From Marinomonas sp. CT5 (lineage in GTDB: Bacteria; Pseudomonadota; Gammaproteobacteria; Pseudomonadales; Marinomonadaceae): a DNA stretch of 64,000 nucleotides. Where the stretch lies: positions 2,962,334 through 3,026,333 of the forward strand of contig NZ_CP025572.1 of the NCBI RefSeq assembly GCF_018336975.1. The letters run 5' to 3'. Shown here one piece after another: positions 54,736 through 63,954 of this stretch (positions are counted from its first letter, which is position 1; each line of letters starts with the position of its first letter). The translations under genes and the position numbers were made by a program. The notes below the pieces were generated by a model. The model had not been told where the DNA came from. It worked only from the letters and a program-made list of their open reading frames with translations, and did not search any database.

Positions 54736-56064
54736 TTATCTATATAACAGTTCTGGTAAAAAAAGAGCCACAGATGAAAAGAACACGATTAAAGCAAGCC
54801 TAACCATATCCGCACACCAAAATGGCGTGATGCCTTTAAAGATGGTTCCGGCTTTTACATCTTTCAGCACAGCGCTCAACACAAAGACATTCATCCCTAC
54901 TGGCGGCGTAATAAGGCTAATTTCTGTCACCACAACCACTACGATACCAAACCAGACCAAATCAAAACCAAGACTCTGTACCAAGGGGTAAAAAATAGGA
55001 ACCGTCAAAAGAATCATCGACAAACTTTCGAACACCATTCCTAGCACAAGATAAATAGCGATAATGATTAAAATGACACCAAAGGCCGATAGGTTAAAAC
55101 TTTGCACAAAAGCCAGTAACTCTGCGGGCAAACCAGCAATGGTAATAAAATCAGAAAATATTAAGGCGCCAATTAACACCGAAAACAACATCGCCGTGGT
55201 TCTACCCGTATCAATCAAAGCATGAAAAACGGTTTCGACTGTCAGAGATTTACGCATTAAGGCAATTAAGAAAGCACCACCTGCGCCCACTCCTGCCGCT
55301 TCTGAAGGCGTGAAAACACCAAGATAAATGCCTCCCATCACAATCAGGAATAAAATCAAAACACCCCAGACATTTTTAAGCGCCACCATGCGTTCTGCAA
55401 AATTCGCCCGCTCTGCGCTGGGTCCTTTTTCAGGATGACGCCAAACGACGTATCTGACCGCCACCAGATACAACAGAATGCCCAACAGGCCAGGTAGAAA
55501 ACCGGCAGCAAACAGCTCTCGGATACTCGTCTCAGTCAACAACCCATACATCAATAAAATAACACTAGGTGGAATCAAAATACCGAGTGTCGATCCCGCC
55601 GCGATAGAAGCACTGGCTAAACCGTCGCTGTAACCATACTTTTTCATCGGTGGCATAGCGACTTTCGCCATGGTCGCAGAGGTCGCCAAACTGGACCCAC
55701 AAATGGCCGAAAAGCCTCCACAAGCCACAATTGTTGCCATGGCTAAGCCACCTTTTCGATGACCCATAAAGGCATTGGATGCTTTGTAGAGCTCTCCCGA
55801 TAAGTTGGCTTTGGTGACAAAGTTCCCCATCAAAATGAACAGTGGTATGACCGACAGGCCGTACTCTTGCGACGTATCGATAATGCGATTGGCCGCCAGA
55901 GACAAAGGCCCAGTCCAGCGGAAATCCAATACATTATCAAAACTCAAACCTTGCAGATAACCAAATCCAACGATACCAACCGTGCCCATGGCAAAGGCAA
56001 TCGGCATTCTAAAAATTAAGATCAGCACAAGAAGAATGGCAAAACCAAAAGCAGAAACGATCAT
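54736..56064 (-). CDS. TRAP transporter large membrane subunit DctM-like, in the hpa operon
   Basis: ATG at 56062-56064 preceded by GCGGAGG gives 442 aa; the longer frame would start inside dctQ. About 12 helices and TLGILIPPSVILLMYGLL near 160 are DctM-like. It overlaps dctQ by 4 bases (ATGA). With dctQ and dctP it forms a high-affinity importer embedded between hpaF and hpaD, so a hydroxyphenylacetate is the probable substrate. Confidence 0.9.
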   Translation of the reverse strand: MIVSAFGFAILLVLILIFRMPIAFAMGTVGIVGFGYLQGLSFDNVLDFRWTGPLSLAANRIIDTSQEYGLSVIPLFILMGNFVTKANLSGELYKASNAFMGHRKGGLAMATIVACGGFSAICGSSLATSATMAKVAMPPMKKYGYSDGLASASIAAGSTLGILIPPSVILLMYGLLTETSIRELFAAGFLPGLLGILLYLVAVRYVVWRHPEKGPSAERANFAERMVALKNVWGVLILFLIVMGGIYLGVFTPSEAAGVGAGGAFLIALMRKSLTVETVFHALIDTGRTTAMLFSVLIGALIFSDFITIAGLPAELLAFVQSFNLSAFGVILIIIAIYLVLGMVFESLSMILLTVPIFYPLVQSLGFDLVWFGIVVVVVTEISLITPPVGMNVFVLSAVLKDVKAGTIFKGITPFWCADMVRLALIVFFSSVALFLPELLYR

Positions 56065-56582
56065 TGAGAGACCTCCGCTCTTGCAAGCAAGCAATGGAAG
56101 GCCTTAAGCACAAGAATAAGCCCGGTTACCAACATCATGATGGCAATAAACTGGATAAAATAGGCCACTGGGATGTGCAAAAACTCAGTCACAACACCAC
56201 GGCGTAATGACCTTGCGGCCTGAAACCAAATTCGTTCTGACAAAAAGAAAAAGCCGGCCGCAATTCCTAAATTAATCACCAAACCACTTACTCTCATGAA
56301 CATGGCGGGCAATACACGATCTAGGATATCGACCACCACATGAGCACTGGTCAGCGTCACGATAGGCAACTGACAAAATACCACAATACAAAGCGCCAGC
56401 TCGGTCAGTTCAGTAGTGCCATTGACAGAATTATTGAAAACATAGCGACCAATCACGTCAGAGCAAGTCAATAACATCAAGGCCAATAACACCAATGACG
56501 ACACCACTTCGAGAACAAAGGCTAGCCACTTAGCTAGCCCAAACTCTCCATGGTGTTTATTCACCATCGCAGATAACCACAT
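56061..56582 (-). CDS. TRAP transporter small membrane subunit DctQ-like, in the hpa operon
   Basis: Product of 173 aa with four helices; SDVIGRYVFNNSVNGTTELTELALCIVVF (about 44-72) is the DctQ family motif. The start is ATG with GGAG seven bases upstream, inside the last codons of dctP, so translation is coupled. It works with DctM and DctP encoded next to it. Confidence 0.88.
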   Translation of the reverse strand: MWLSAMVNKHHGEFGLAKWLAFVLEVVSSLVLLALMLLTCSDVIGRYVFNNSVNGTTELTELALCIVVFCQLPIVTLTSAHVVVDILDRVLPAMFMRVSGLVINLGIAAGFFFLSERIWFQAARSLRRGVVTEFLHIPVAYFIQFIAIMMLVTGLILVLKAFHCLLARAEVSQ

Positions 56583-56584
56583 TG

Positions 56585-57610
56585 TTATTCTCCGTGCTTA
56601 TCTGCGTACTGATGGGCGGTATCACGAAGAAATGTCAGCGCTTTTTTGCCGTCATAACCTTTGTCATCAGCCACTTTGATCCAGCTGGCACTGGCATCAG
56701 ACAAGGTCTCGTCAACCTCCTTAACAAGCGCATCGTTCGCCGACAAGGTTGTAACAGTAACCCCATTTTCACGCGCCGATTCGATCCCAGCGGCATCACT
56801 TTCATCCCACGCTTTACCTGCTAAAACAGATAACACTTCACCAGAGGCGTCATTAATCGCTTTTTGATCGTCCTCATCTAGATTTTCAAAAACATCAGGG
56901 TTCATGAACATAGAGAAACTGCCCATGTAAAGGCCATCTGGGAAAATGGTCAAATACTTAGTGACTTCAGAAAGACGCAAGACTTTCTGCTCTACCGCAG
57001 GTAAAAACGCCCCATCAATAACCCCTTGTTGCATCATTTCATAGACTTTTGGCGCAGGTGCCCCCACGGTTGTCACGTGAAATTTCTCCGCAATAATGCT
57101 TTGTACACCGCCGCCAATACGGATCTTTTTATCTTTAAGATCCGCAAGAGAATTAACTGGGAAGTTTGAATGGATTTGGCCTGGGCCGTGAGTAAATAAC
57201 GCCAGCAGTTTTAAGCCATCAAATTCGTGAGAGTCAGAAAAAAACTTTTCGTAAGTCGTCCACAAGGCATAAGACGCGGCTTCTGCGTTCGTCCCCAGTC
57301 CTGGTTGTTCCACCACTTGTGGCAGCTCAAAGCGACCAGGCACATAACCATGATAACTGTAACTAGCATCAACAATGCCGTCTTCAACCAGATTCCACAT
57401 GGTTTTAGGGTGACCTAAACCATAAACGATCTCGACATTGATTCGCCCATCAGTGGCATCAGAAATGGCTTTTCCCCAAGCAGGAATAACAACTTGGTTC
57501 ATGGGATTCGTTGGCGGCAGCCAACTTGCAACGCGGATTGTTTCTGCAAATGTCATACTAGACAAAGTGGTTGCTACAGCAATAGAAAAAATCTTTTTAA
57601 GACTCATCAC
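56585..57610 (-). CDS. TRAP transporter periplasmic binding protein DctP-like, in the hpa operon
   Basis: Product of 341 aa with a signal peptide (AVATTLSSMTFA, cleaved before ETIRV) and DctP pattern (VIPAWGKAISDATDGRINVEIVYGLGHP; QGVIDGAFLPAVEQKVLRLSEV). It is cotranscribed with hpaF upstream and dctQ downstream. It shows only distant similarity to the DctP at 43306. Confidence 0.9.
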   Translation of the reverse strand: MMSLKKIFSIAVATTLSSMTFAETIRVASWLPPTNPMNQVVIPAWGKAISDATDGRINVEIVYGLGHPKTMWNLVEDGIVDASYSYHGYVPGRFELPQVVEQPGLGTNAEAASYALWTTYEKFFSDSHEFDGLKLLALFTHGPGQIHSNFPVNSLADLKDKKIRIGGGVQSIIAEKFHVTTVGAPAPKVYEMMQQGVIDGAFLPAVEQKVLRLSEVTKYLTIFPDGLYMGSFSMFMNPDVFENLDEDDQKAINDASGEVLSVLAGKAWDESDAAGIESARENGVTVTTLSANDALVKEVDETLSDASASWIKVADDKGYDGKKALTFLRDTAHQYADKHGE

Positions 57611-57661
57611 GATTACCCTCTATTTATAATTATTTGAAATCGTTATTTACGCAATGACGCT

Positions 57662-58042
57662 CTACTTAAAGAGAGCGTGAATATTGTTCTTATTAAATTT
57701 AAGAACGGGATCCAGTTCCGTCAGTTCAAAAGAGATCTGGCAATAACTGTTATCTGTGATCGGTTTCATCCATTCGCAGAAAATAGCAAAGACCTTTTCC
57801 GCGACTTCTTGGCGAATTTCCATGCTACGACCATGGCCGATTTTTAAATTTAAATTAATCAGAGCGAAGTCCTCGCGACCATCTGCGACACGAAAATGGT
57901 CGCAACAAATGGCTCGACTACGCACACCACCAAGCGGAAAGTGCCCGGTAGACACTATGTATTCATGCAGCGCTTTAAACACTGGCTGAAAATCTAAACG
58001 ATCTTCAAGATTGGCAGAATATTCAAAAACAAAATGTGGCAT
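57662..58042 (-). CDS. hpaF: 5-carboxymethyl-2-hydroxymuconate delta-isomerase
   Basis: The start is ATG at 58040-58042, giving 126 aa whose second residue is Pro (MPHFVFEYS). This is the catalytic N-terminal proline of the tautomerase superfamily, and it fixes the start: longer readings from 58084 would bury it. GGVRSRAI, LKIGHGRSMEIRQ and the C-terminal NIHALFK match HpaF of E. coli, which also has 126 residues. It isomerises the ring-cleavage product after hpaE oxidation. Confidence 0.95.
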   Translation of the reverse strand: MPHFVFEYSANLEDRLDFQPVFKALHEYIVSTGHFPLGGVRSRAICCDHFRVADGREDFALINLNLKIGHGRSMEIRQEVAEKVFAIFCEWMKPITDNSYCQISFELTELDPVLKFNKNNIHALFK

Positions 58043-58092
58043 AAGAATGCTCCGACAAACGCGAGGGCATAACGCCCTCGCCAAGGTTTAAA

Positions 58093-59556
58093 CTAAACGC
58101 CCCATTTAGGGATATGATGAGAACCCATGCTGATGCATACATTCTTAGGTTCACAGAACACTTCGAAGCTGTAATCCCCACCTTCACGGCCAGTACCTGA
58201 GGCTTTCTTACCGCCGAATGGAGTACGAAGATCACGTACGTTTTGTGAGTTAACAAACATCATGCCGGCATCGACTTGCTGTGCAATGCGGTGAACTTTG
58301 CTGACATCTTGAGTCCATAGATAAGACGCCAAGCCGTATTCATTGTCATTGGCCATGGCAACCACATCGGCTTCGTCTTCGAAAGGAATCAATACAGCCA
58401 CAGGGCCAAAGATTTCTTCTTGAGCAATGCGCATGTCGTTGGTGACATCACGGAAAACCGTAGGACGAACAAAATGACCACCTTTTAGATGATCTGGCAA
58501 TTCATCAACCGGCTTATCAGGACCACCGGCAATTAAGGTTGCTCCCTCTTCAATACCAATACGAATGTAACCCGTTACTTTGTCGAAATGCTGTTGGCTG
58601 ATCAATGAGCCCACTTGCGTATTCAGATCACTAGGATCACCCACTCTGATTTTGCTAGCGCGCTCAGCGAATTCGGTAGCGAATTTATCGTAAATGCCTT
58701 TTTGTACGAAGATACGAGAACCCGCAGTACAGCGCTCGCCATTGATTGAAAAGATACCGAATACAGCCGCATCCATGGCACGCTCGTAGTCACAATCTTC
58801 GAAAATCATCACTGGCGATTTACCGCCCAGCTCCATAGAGAATTTTTTAAGACCTGCGTTGGCAATAATGTGTTTACCTGTGGATGTACCACCGGTAAAC
58901 GAAATGGCATCGACATCATCATTGGTAATGATGGCATTACCGGTTGTCGCACCAAACCCATGTACGATGTTAAACACACCCGGTGGTACACCAGCTTCAA
59001 TAGACAAGCGACCTAAAAAATCAGTCGTTAGCGGTGACAACTCAGACTGTTTCATCACCACAGTGTTACCCAAGGCTAACGCTGGAGCCGTTTTCCATGT
59101 ACCCGTCATGAAAGGTACGTTCCATGGAGAAATTAGCGCACACACCCCCGTTGGTTGATACAAGGTGTAGTTCAACATTTGGTCATCCACTGGGTAGGTA
59201 TGACCATTCATTTGTCTTGATTTCTCAGCAAAGAAATAAAAGTTATTGGATGAACGAGGAATCAAGGCATTCAATGTTTGATACAGCGGCAAACCTGTAT
59301 CGGCCGTTTCAAGACGGGCGATTTCGTCCACATTCTCAGCGATTAGGTCACCCAATTTTTCGATAATTTTAGAGCGCTTTGCTATCGGCATCGCCGCCCA
59401 TGCTGGAAAAGCGTCTTTTGCGGCTTGGACCGCTTCAGCCACCTGTTCATCGGATGCGTGAGCCACTTCAGCTAATACTTCGCCTGTGGCTGGATTAACA
59501 GTCTGAAAAGTCTCTTTGCTCTCAACCCATTTGCCGTTTATCAAGTTCTTAATCAT
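58093..59556 (-). CDS. hpaE: 5-carboxymethyl-2-hydroxymuconate-semialdehyde dehydrogenase
   Basis: Product of 487 aa. Catalytic C276 (NGERCTAGSRIFV) and E242 (SMELGGKSP) are present. Length and NINGKW/SPVMIFEDCD patterns fit HpaE, which oxidises the semialdehyde formed by HpaD using NAD. It is the first gene of the minus-strand hpa operon, followed 50 bases later by hpaF, with two TTAACATG sites 55-88 bases upstream. Confidence 0.93.
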   Translation of the reverse strand: MIKNLINGKWVESKETFQTVNPATGEVLAEVAHASDEQVAEAVQAAKDAFPAWAAMPIAKRSKIIEKLGDLIAENVDEIARLETADTGLPLYQTLNALIPRSSNNFYFFAEKSRQMNGHTYPVDDQMLNYTLYQPTGVCALISPWNVPFMTGTWKTAPALALGNTVVMKQSELSPLTTDFLGRLSIEAGVPPGVFNIVHGFGATTGNAIITNDDVDAISFTGGTSTGKHIIANAGLKKFSMELGGKSPVMIFEDCDYERAMDAAVFGIFSINGERCTAGSRIFVQKGIYDKFATEFAERASKIRVGDPSDLNTQVGSLISQQHFDKVTGYIRIGIEEGATLIAGGPDKPVDELPDHLKGGHFVRPTVFRDVTNDMRIAQEEIFGPVAVLIPFEDEADVVAMANDNEYGLASYLWTQDVSKVHRIAQQVDAGMMFVNSQNVRDLRTPFGGKKASGTGREGGDYSFEVFCEPKNVCISMGSHHIPKWGV

Positions 59557-59611
59557 TTTTCTTCTCTCTTCTGATAAGGAACCGAACGAGAATGTCTCGA
59601 CATCGATTTAG

Positions 59612-59644
59612 TTAACATGTTAAATAAATTAAACTTAACATGTG
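59612..59644. promoter_or_regulatory. Tandem TTAACATGTTAA-type operator upstream of hpaE
   Basis: A perfect 12-bp palindrome TTAACATGTTAA (59612-59623) is followed, 23 bases on, by the imperfect copy TTAACATGTG (59635-59644), about two helical turns apart. The same palindrome recurs before hpaG1 (60605-60616), so both hpa units probably answer to one regulator. Confidence 0.6.
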
Positions 59645-59808
59645 TAGTATGTCAAGCACACATATCAATATTGAAATGCATTTAATCGAAAAAAATAGCG
59701 ATAGAAATATGTGGAATATTTTTTGCAGCAATTGACTTTTAGTGCAGATGTGGAATTATCCCCACCAGTGCCCTATCAAATAATTGACAATAAACGGGAG
59801 CGCATAAC

Positions 59809-60561
59809 ATGCTAAACACAAGTCTTTATGACACCTTGCCTTCTCTTATCAATGGTATTGGTCAGCGCCATTTCTATGACCAAGTTGCCTATTCAATCAA
59901 CGCGTTAGATCCTATCTCTAACATCAGAATTGTTAGCTACTCGAAAGCCAATCACCCTGTTTTCTTAAGTGGAAACGAACTGTCTGAAATTGATGAGGTG
60001 TATTGCGAATCGGCGTACTTGCTCGATCCTGTCTATGACATGATTTGCGGTAACCAAGATCAAAAAGAGCTTTTTACGTTAGATAGCCTAGTCAATGATG
60101 ATTTTCGCAATTCCGCTTATTACGATACATTTTATCAACGATTAGATTGGTGCAATGAAACCAACATAGTTGTCGGCACAAGCGATGACACTAAAATTTG
60201 CATCGTCTACTCAACGAAAGACAATGGCGCTTCCATTCAAGCGGTCAACCGTGAACTGATTCCGTGCATCAATGCTATCAAAGCCGCTATATTGACCCAT
60301 GAGCGTGTTGGAAATGCGTTACAAGCCAACCAAGCCATTAATCTAGAAAACATAAATAACCGTAGCCATCTGTTTAAATACCATCAGCTCACCAAGCGAG
60401 AAAAAGAAATCGTAGAACTGATTCTGACCGGTTTATCCTCTGCCGCTATTGCTGAAAAATGTTTTGTTTCGGAAGGAACCATCAAGAATCATCGCAAAAA
60501 TATTTACCGCAAACTCAGCATCAAATCCCAAGCGGAACTATTCAGAAAATTCATCCAATAA
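59809..60561 (+). CDS. LuxR-type transcriptional regulator
   Basis: Product of 250 aa. The C-terminal GerE-type HTH is clear (about 195-248: LTKREKEIVELILTGLSSAAIAEKCFVSEGTIKNHRKNIYRKLSIKSQAELF). The N-terminal 180 residues do not show the recognisable AHL-binding residues of LuxR; it may be another ligand-binding or PAS/GAF-like domain. No luxI gene is near. It is transcribed away from hpaE and just before hpaG1, so it may control one or both hpa units. Confidence 0.85.
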   Translation: MLNTSLYDTLPSLINGIGQRHFYDQVAYSINALDPISNIRIVSYSKANHPVFLSGNELSEIDEVYCESAYLLDPVYDMICGNQDQKELFTLDSLVNDDFRNSAYYDTFYQRLDWCNETNIVVGTSDDTKICIVYSTKDNGASIQAVNRELIPCINAIKAAILTHERVGNALQANQAINLENINNRSHLFKYHQLTKREKEIVELILTGLSSAAIAEKCFVSEGTIKNHRKNIYRKLSIKSQAELFRKFIQ

Positions 60562-60602
60562 AACAGACGTGTATTGACAAGGAATGTTTTTTACGAAACT
60601 AT

Positions 60603-60618
60603 AGTTAACATGTTAACT
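60603..60618. promoter_or_regulatory. Palindromic operator upstream of hpaG1
   Basis: AGTTAACATGTTAACT is a perfect 16-bp palindrome. It contains the TTAACATGTTAA motif seen before hpaE. A TTGACA box at 60574-60579 and a TATAGT box at 60600-60605 are spaced by 20 bases, so the palindrome would overlap or closely follow a promoter. It lies 19 bases before the chosen hpaG1 start. Confidence 0.6.
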
Positions 60619-60636
60619 ACATTTGGTAAGAAGAAA

Positions 60637-61374
60637 ATGTTTCATTACAGACAAAAAGAATCAAATGAAGTGGTATCGAAAACTGCGAATGCCAGCTTTG
60701 AAATCAAGTTAGACGACACCATACTCCCGCCCACCTCTGGCAATGTGATTGGCGTCGCTTTGAACAACAAAGCCTTGGCAAAATCATTAGAAAAAGCCTT
60801 TAACGAAAAGCCACACGTCCAACCGCCTAAAACCCCTGTATTACACATCAAAACCGATAATACACACATCGGCTATGGCAAGAGTATCAAGCTACCAAGC
60901 AATAAAGGGGCGGTTTTTGCCGGTCCATCCTTGGGTATCGTGATTGGTAAAAAAGCCACACGTGTTGATGCTAGCAACGCCTTAGATTGCGTAGCGGGTT
61001 TTACCGTTGTAAACGAAGTGAGCTTAGCGGAAACCTCCTTTTATCGCCCCGCTGTAAAAGCAAAATGCCGTGATACTTTTTGTCCGATTGGCCCATGGAC
61101 AGTCGACAAAAACGCAGTCAGTACGCCAAATAAGTTAAGCATCAAAACATTCATTAATGATGCATTAGTGCACGAAACCAATACCGATCAACTGATTTAC
61201 TCAGTAGAAGAAGTAATAAGCTACATCAGCAGTTTCATGACGCTAGAAGCTGGAGACATCATCATCGCAGGTACGCCGGAACGCACGGCCGATTTAGCCA
61301 TTAAACCCGGTGACAATGTCATGATCGACATCGAAGGCATCGGCCGCCTAGTCAACCCAGTGGAACAAGAATAG
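60637..61374 (+). CDS. hpaG1: HpaG N-half: 5-oxopent-3-ene-1,2,5-tricarboxylate isomerase/decarboxylase subunit
   Basis: The frame extends upstream to a TTG that is part of the TTGACA promoter box and through the operator palindrome, so ATG at 60637 is preferred (245 aa). The fumarylacetoacetase-fold body has SFYRPAVKAKCRDTFCPIGPW near 150-170, typical of HpaG. The residues that bind the metal in the decarboxylating half are not in GIVIGKKATRV, as in the N-terminal half of fused E. coli HpaG. It works with HpaG2, encoded 9 bases later. Confidence 0.85.
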   Translation: MFHYRQKESNEVVSKTANASFEIKLDDTILPPTSGNVIGVALNNKALAKSLEKAFNEKPHVQPPKTPVLHIKTDNTHIGYGKSIKLPSNKGAVFAGPSLGIVIGKKATRVDASNALDCVAGFTVVNEVSLAETSFYRPAVKAKCRDTFCPIGPWTVDKNAVSTPNKLSIKTFINDALVHETNTDQLIYSVEEVISYISSFMTLEAGDIIIAGTPERTADLAIKPGDNVMIDIEGIGRLVNPVEQE

Positions 61375-61383
61375 GAAACAGTC

Positions 61384-62145
61384 ATGAAAAGCGCCCGTAT
61401 ACTTTTTAACAATGAAACACTCGCTGTCACAGTGAACGATCAAGACCAAGTTGTGACTCAACAAGGCAAAATTCTTGAAGAAGGCTCCTTCACTTGGTTA
61501 CCACCCTGCGAAGGCAAAATGTTTGTTTTAGCGATTAACTACGCTGACCACGCTGCCGAATTGTCTTTTAAAGCACCAGACGAGCCTTTGGTTTTTTTGA
61601 AGAACAAAAACTCTCTTATTGGTCACGATCAACAAACCTACCGTCCAGATAACGTGGATTACATGCACTATGAATGTGAATTGGTAGTGGTTATCGGCAA
61701 AGAAGCGAAAAACGTCTCAATAGAGGACGCGATGGACTATGTCGGTGGTTACACAGTAGGAAATGACTACGCCATTCGAGATTATCTAGAAAATTACTAC
61801 CGCCCTAATCTAAGAGTAAAAAGCCGCGATACTTGTACACCAATTGGCCCCTATATTGTGGATGCCAAAGACATTAAAGATCCACACAATCTGGTGCTTC
61901 GCACTTATATAAATGGCGAATTGAAGCAAGAAGGCAACACCAAGGATTTAGTGTTTAACATCCCACATTTGATCGCTTACTTGAGCGAGATTATGACATT
62001 AACCCCAGGGGATATGATTTTTACCGGAACGCCAGAAGGTTTAGCCGATGTAAAACCTGGTGATGTGGTTACCACAGAAGTCAAAGGTGTAGGCGTTCTG
62101 AAAAACACCATTATTTCTGAATCTGAATACCTAAAAACAATTTAA
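61384..62145 (+). CDS. hpaG2: HpaG C-half: decarboxylase/isomerase subunit
   Basis: Product of 253 aa of the fumarylacetoacetase family. Metal-binding acid residues are seen in HYECELVVVIGKEAK (about 97-111) and in the following YTVGNDYAIRDYL region; LRVKSRDTCTPIGPYIVD is diagnostic. Together with HpaG1 it converts the oxidised ring-cleavage product to 2-oxohept-3-ene-1,7-dioate. G1 and G2 are separate genes here, as in Pseudomonas, not the fused gene of E. coli. Confidence 0.92.
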   Translation: MKSARILFNNETLAVTVNDQDQVVTQQGKILEEGSFTWLPPCEGKMFVLAINYADHAAELSFKAPDEPLVFLKNKNSLIGHDQQTYRPDNVDYMHYECELVVVIGKEAKNVSIEDAMDYVGGYTVGNDYAIRDYLENYYRPNLRVKSRDTCTPIGPYIVDAKDIKDPHNLVLRTYINGELKQEGNTKDLVFNIPHLIAYLSEIMTLTPGDMIFTGTPEGLADVKPGDVVTTEVKGVGVLKNTIISESEYLKTI

Positions 62146-62163
62146 ATAATTAAGGGTGACGAC

Positions 62164-62967
62164 ATGCTTTCAAAAGACATTATCACAGCTTGCGCCAACA
62201 AGCTGAATCAGGCGGAAAAAGAGCGCGTTCAAATTCGTCAAATTTCATTAGATTACCCAGATATCACTTTTGATGATGCCTATGCTATTCAACGAGAATG
62301 GGTACAAATGAAGCTCAATGAAGGCCGCAAAGTTATTGGTCACAAAATTGGTCTAACTTCGCGCGCGATGCAAATGAGTTCACAAATTGATGAACCAGAT
62401 TACGGCACACTGCTTGATGACATGCTGTATTACGATGGCTGCGAGATTGAAACCGACAAATTCATTGTGCCACGCATTGAAGTGGAATTGGCTTTCATTC
62501 TAAAGAAACCTCTGAAAGGCCCTAACTGCACCATCTTTGATGTTTATAACGCCACAGATTACGTCATTCCTGCGCTTGAACTGATTGATGCACGCAGTCA
62601 ATCTATCGACCCAGAAAGCAAACGTCCTCGCAAAGTCTTCGACACCATTGCTGATAACGCCGCCAACGCTGCGATTATTTTAGGTGGCCGCCCGATCAAA
62701 ATAGATGAAATGGATTTACGTTGGGCATCCGCCATTATGCAACGAAACGGCATTATTGAAGAAACAGGCGTCGCCGCTGGTGTACTGAACCATCCAGCCA
62801 ATGGGGTCGCATGGTTAGCCAATAAATTAGCCCCATTTAATGTTGCCCTTGAACCTGGTCAGATCATTCTTGGTGGCTCTTTTACTCGCCCAATAGCAGC
62901 ACGTAAAGGGGATACTTTCACCGTAGATTACGGCCCTCTTGGTTCTGTGTCTTGCCACTTTGCTTAG
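62164..62967 (+). CDS. hpaH: 2-oxo-hepta-3-ene-1,7-dioate hydratase
   Basis: Product of 267 aa, the E. coli length. The metal-binding acids are in VPRIEVELAFILKKP (about 102-116), and the substrate pocket GHKIGLTSRAMQMSS lies at 61-75. It adds water to the alkene of the pathway intermediate. It is 18 bases after hpaG2 and 9 bases before hpaI. Confidence 0.93.
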   Translation: MLSKDIITACANKLNQAEKERVQIRQISLDYPDITFDDAYAIQREWVQMKLNEGRKVIGHKIGLTSRAMQMSSQIDEPDYGTLLDDMLYYDGCEIETDKFIVPRIEVELAFILKKPLKGPNCTIFDVYNATDYVIPALELIDARSQSIDPESKRPRKVFDTIADNAANAAIILGGRPIKIDEMDLRWASAIMQRNGIIEETGVAAGVLNHPANGVAWLANKLAPFNVALEPGQIILGGSFTRPIAARKGDTFTVDYGPLGSVSCHFA

Positions 62968-62976
62968 GAAATTGAC

Positions 62977-63783
62977 ATGGCTGCTCCTAAAAATACATTT
63001 AAAGCTGCGCTACAAAACCGCCAACCTCAGATTGGTCTGTGGCTTGGTTTAGCAAATAACTACACCGCTGAACTGATTGCGAGTGCAGGATTTGATTGGC
63101 TATTGATCGATGGAGAACATGCGCCAAATACCCTGCAAACTATGGTGGGACAACTGCAAGCAATCGCGCCTTTTGCTAGCCATCCAATCGTTCGCCCTGC
63201 ATGGGCTGACCATGTGGCACTTAAACAAATATTAGACCTTGGAGTACAAACCATATTGGCTCCTATGGTCGACAACGCGGCGCAAGCATTGGAAATAGTC
63301 AAAGCAACACGCTATCCACCCGCTGGCATCCGTGGTGTTGGCAGTGCATTGGCACGAGCGTCTCAGTTCAACCGAACGCCTGATTATTTGACCACCGCCA
63401 ATGACGAGATTTGTGTATTGGTTCAAATCGAGTCCCTACAAGCCGTCAAAGAGTTAGATAACATTCTTGCTGTTGATGGGGTGGATGGCGTCTTTATTGG
63501 ACCGGCGGACCTAAGCGCTTCCCTTGGATACATTGGGCAGCCTAACCACCCAGAAGTCGTTAAAGTCATTGAACAAAGTATTGCAAAAATCGTTGCAGCG
63601 GGTAAAGCACCAGGCATTCTTATGGCGGACAAAAAACAAGCGAAGCACTATTTATCGCTTGGCGCATTATTTGTCGCGGTAGGCAGTGATACGGGTCTGC
63701 TAATGAACAGTACGAAGGCTTTGGTGAATGAGTTCAAACCTGAACCGCATTGCCATGAAGAAACATCAGTATCCGTCTATTGA
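62977..63783 (+). CDS. hpaI: 4-hydroxy-2-oxoheptane-1,7-dioate aldolase
   Basis: Product of 268 aa of the class II HpcH/HpaI aldolases. Catalytic His in DGEHAPN (about 47-53), Arg in VRPAW near 74, metal-ligand Glu in VQIESLQAV near 152 and Asp in GPADLSAS near 178 are all present. It cleaves the last intermediate to pyruvate and succinate semialdehyde. It is the last catabolic gene of the plus-strand unit. Confidence 0.93.
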   Translation: MAAPKNTFKAALQNRQPQIGLWLGLANNYTAELIASAGFDWLLIDGEHAPNTLQTMVGQLQAIAPFASHPIVRPAWADHVALKQILDLGVQTILAPMVDNAAQALEIVKATRYPPAGIRGVGSALARASQFNRTPDYLTTANDEICVLVQIESLQAVKELDNILAVDGVDGVFIGPADLSASLGYIGQPNHPEVVKVIEQSIAKIVAAGKAPGILMADKKQAKHYLSLGALFVAVGSDTGLLMNSTKALVNEFKPEPHCHEETSVSVY

Positions 63784-63859
63784 ATACTGGATGTGATCTA
63801 AACTAAGTAATATCTTCCCAGCTAGTTTAGATATGTGATCTTTGATCGCCCTTACTTTA

Positions 63860-63898
63860 CCCAGTGTCATGATTATTCATGCCACTGGGATTTTTTTT
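63860..63898 (+). terminator. Rho-independent terminator after hpaI
   Basis: CCCAGTGTCATGA (63860-63872) pairs with TCATGCCACTGGG (63877-63889) with one mismatch and a TTAT loop, followed by A and eight T. Confidence 0.9.
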
Positions 63899-63954
63899 CG
63901 ATTTCTATGTCATACTTTTAAAAAAATAATATTAACCACAAAGAAACCAATGCC

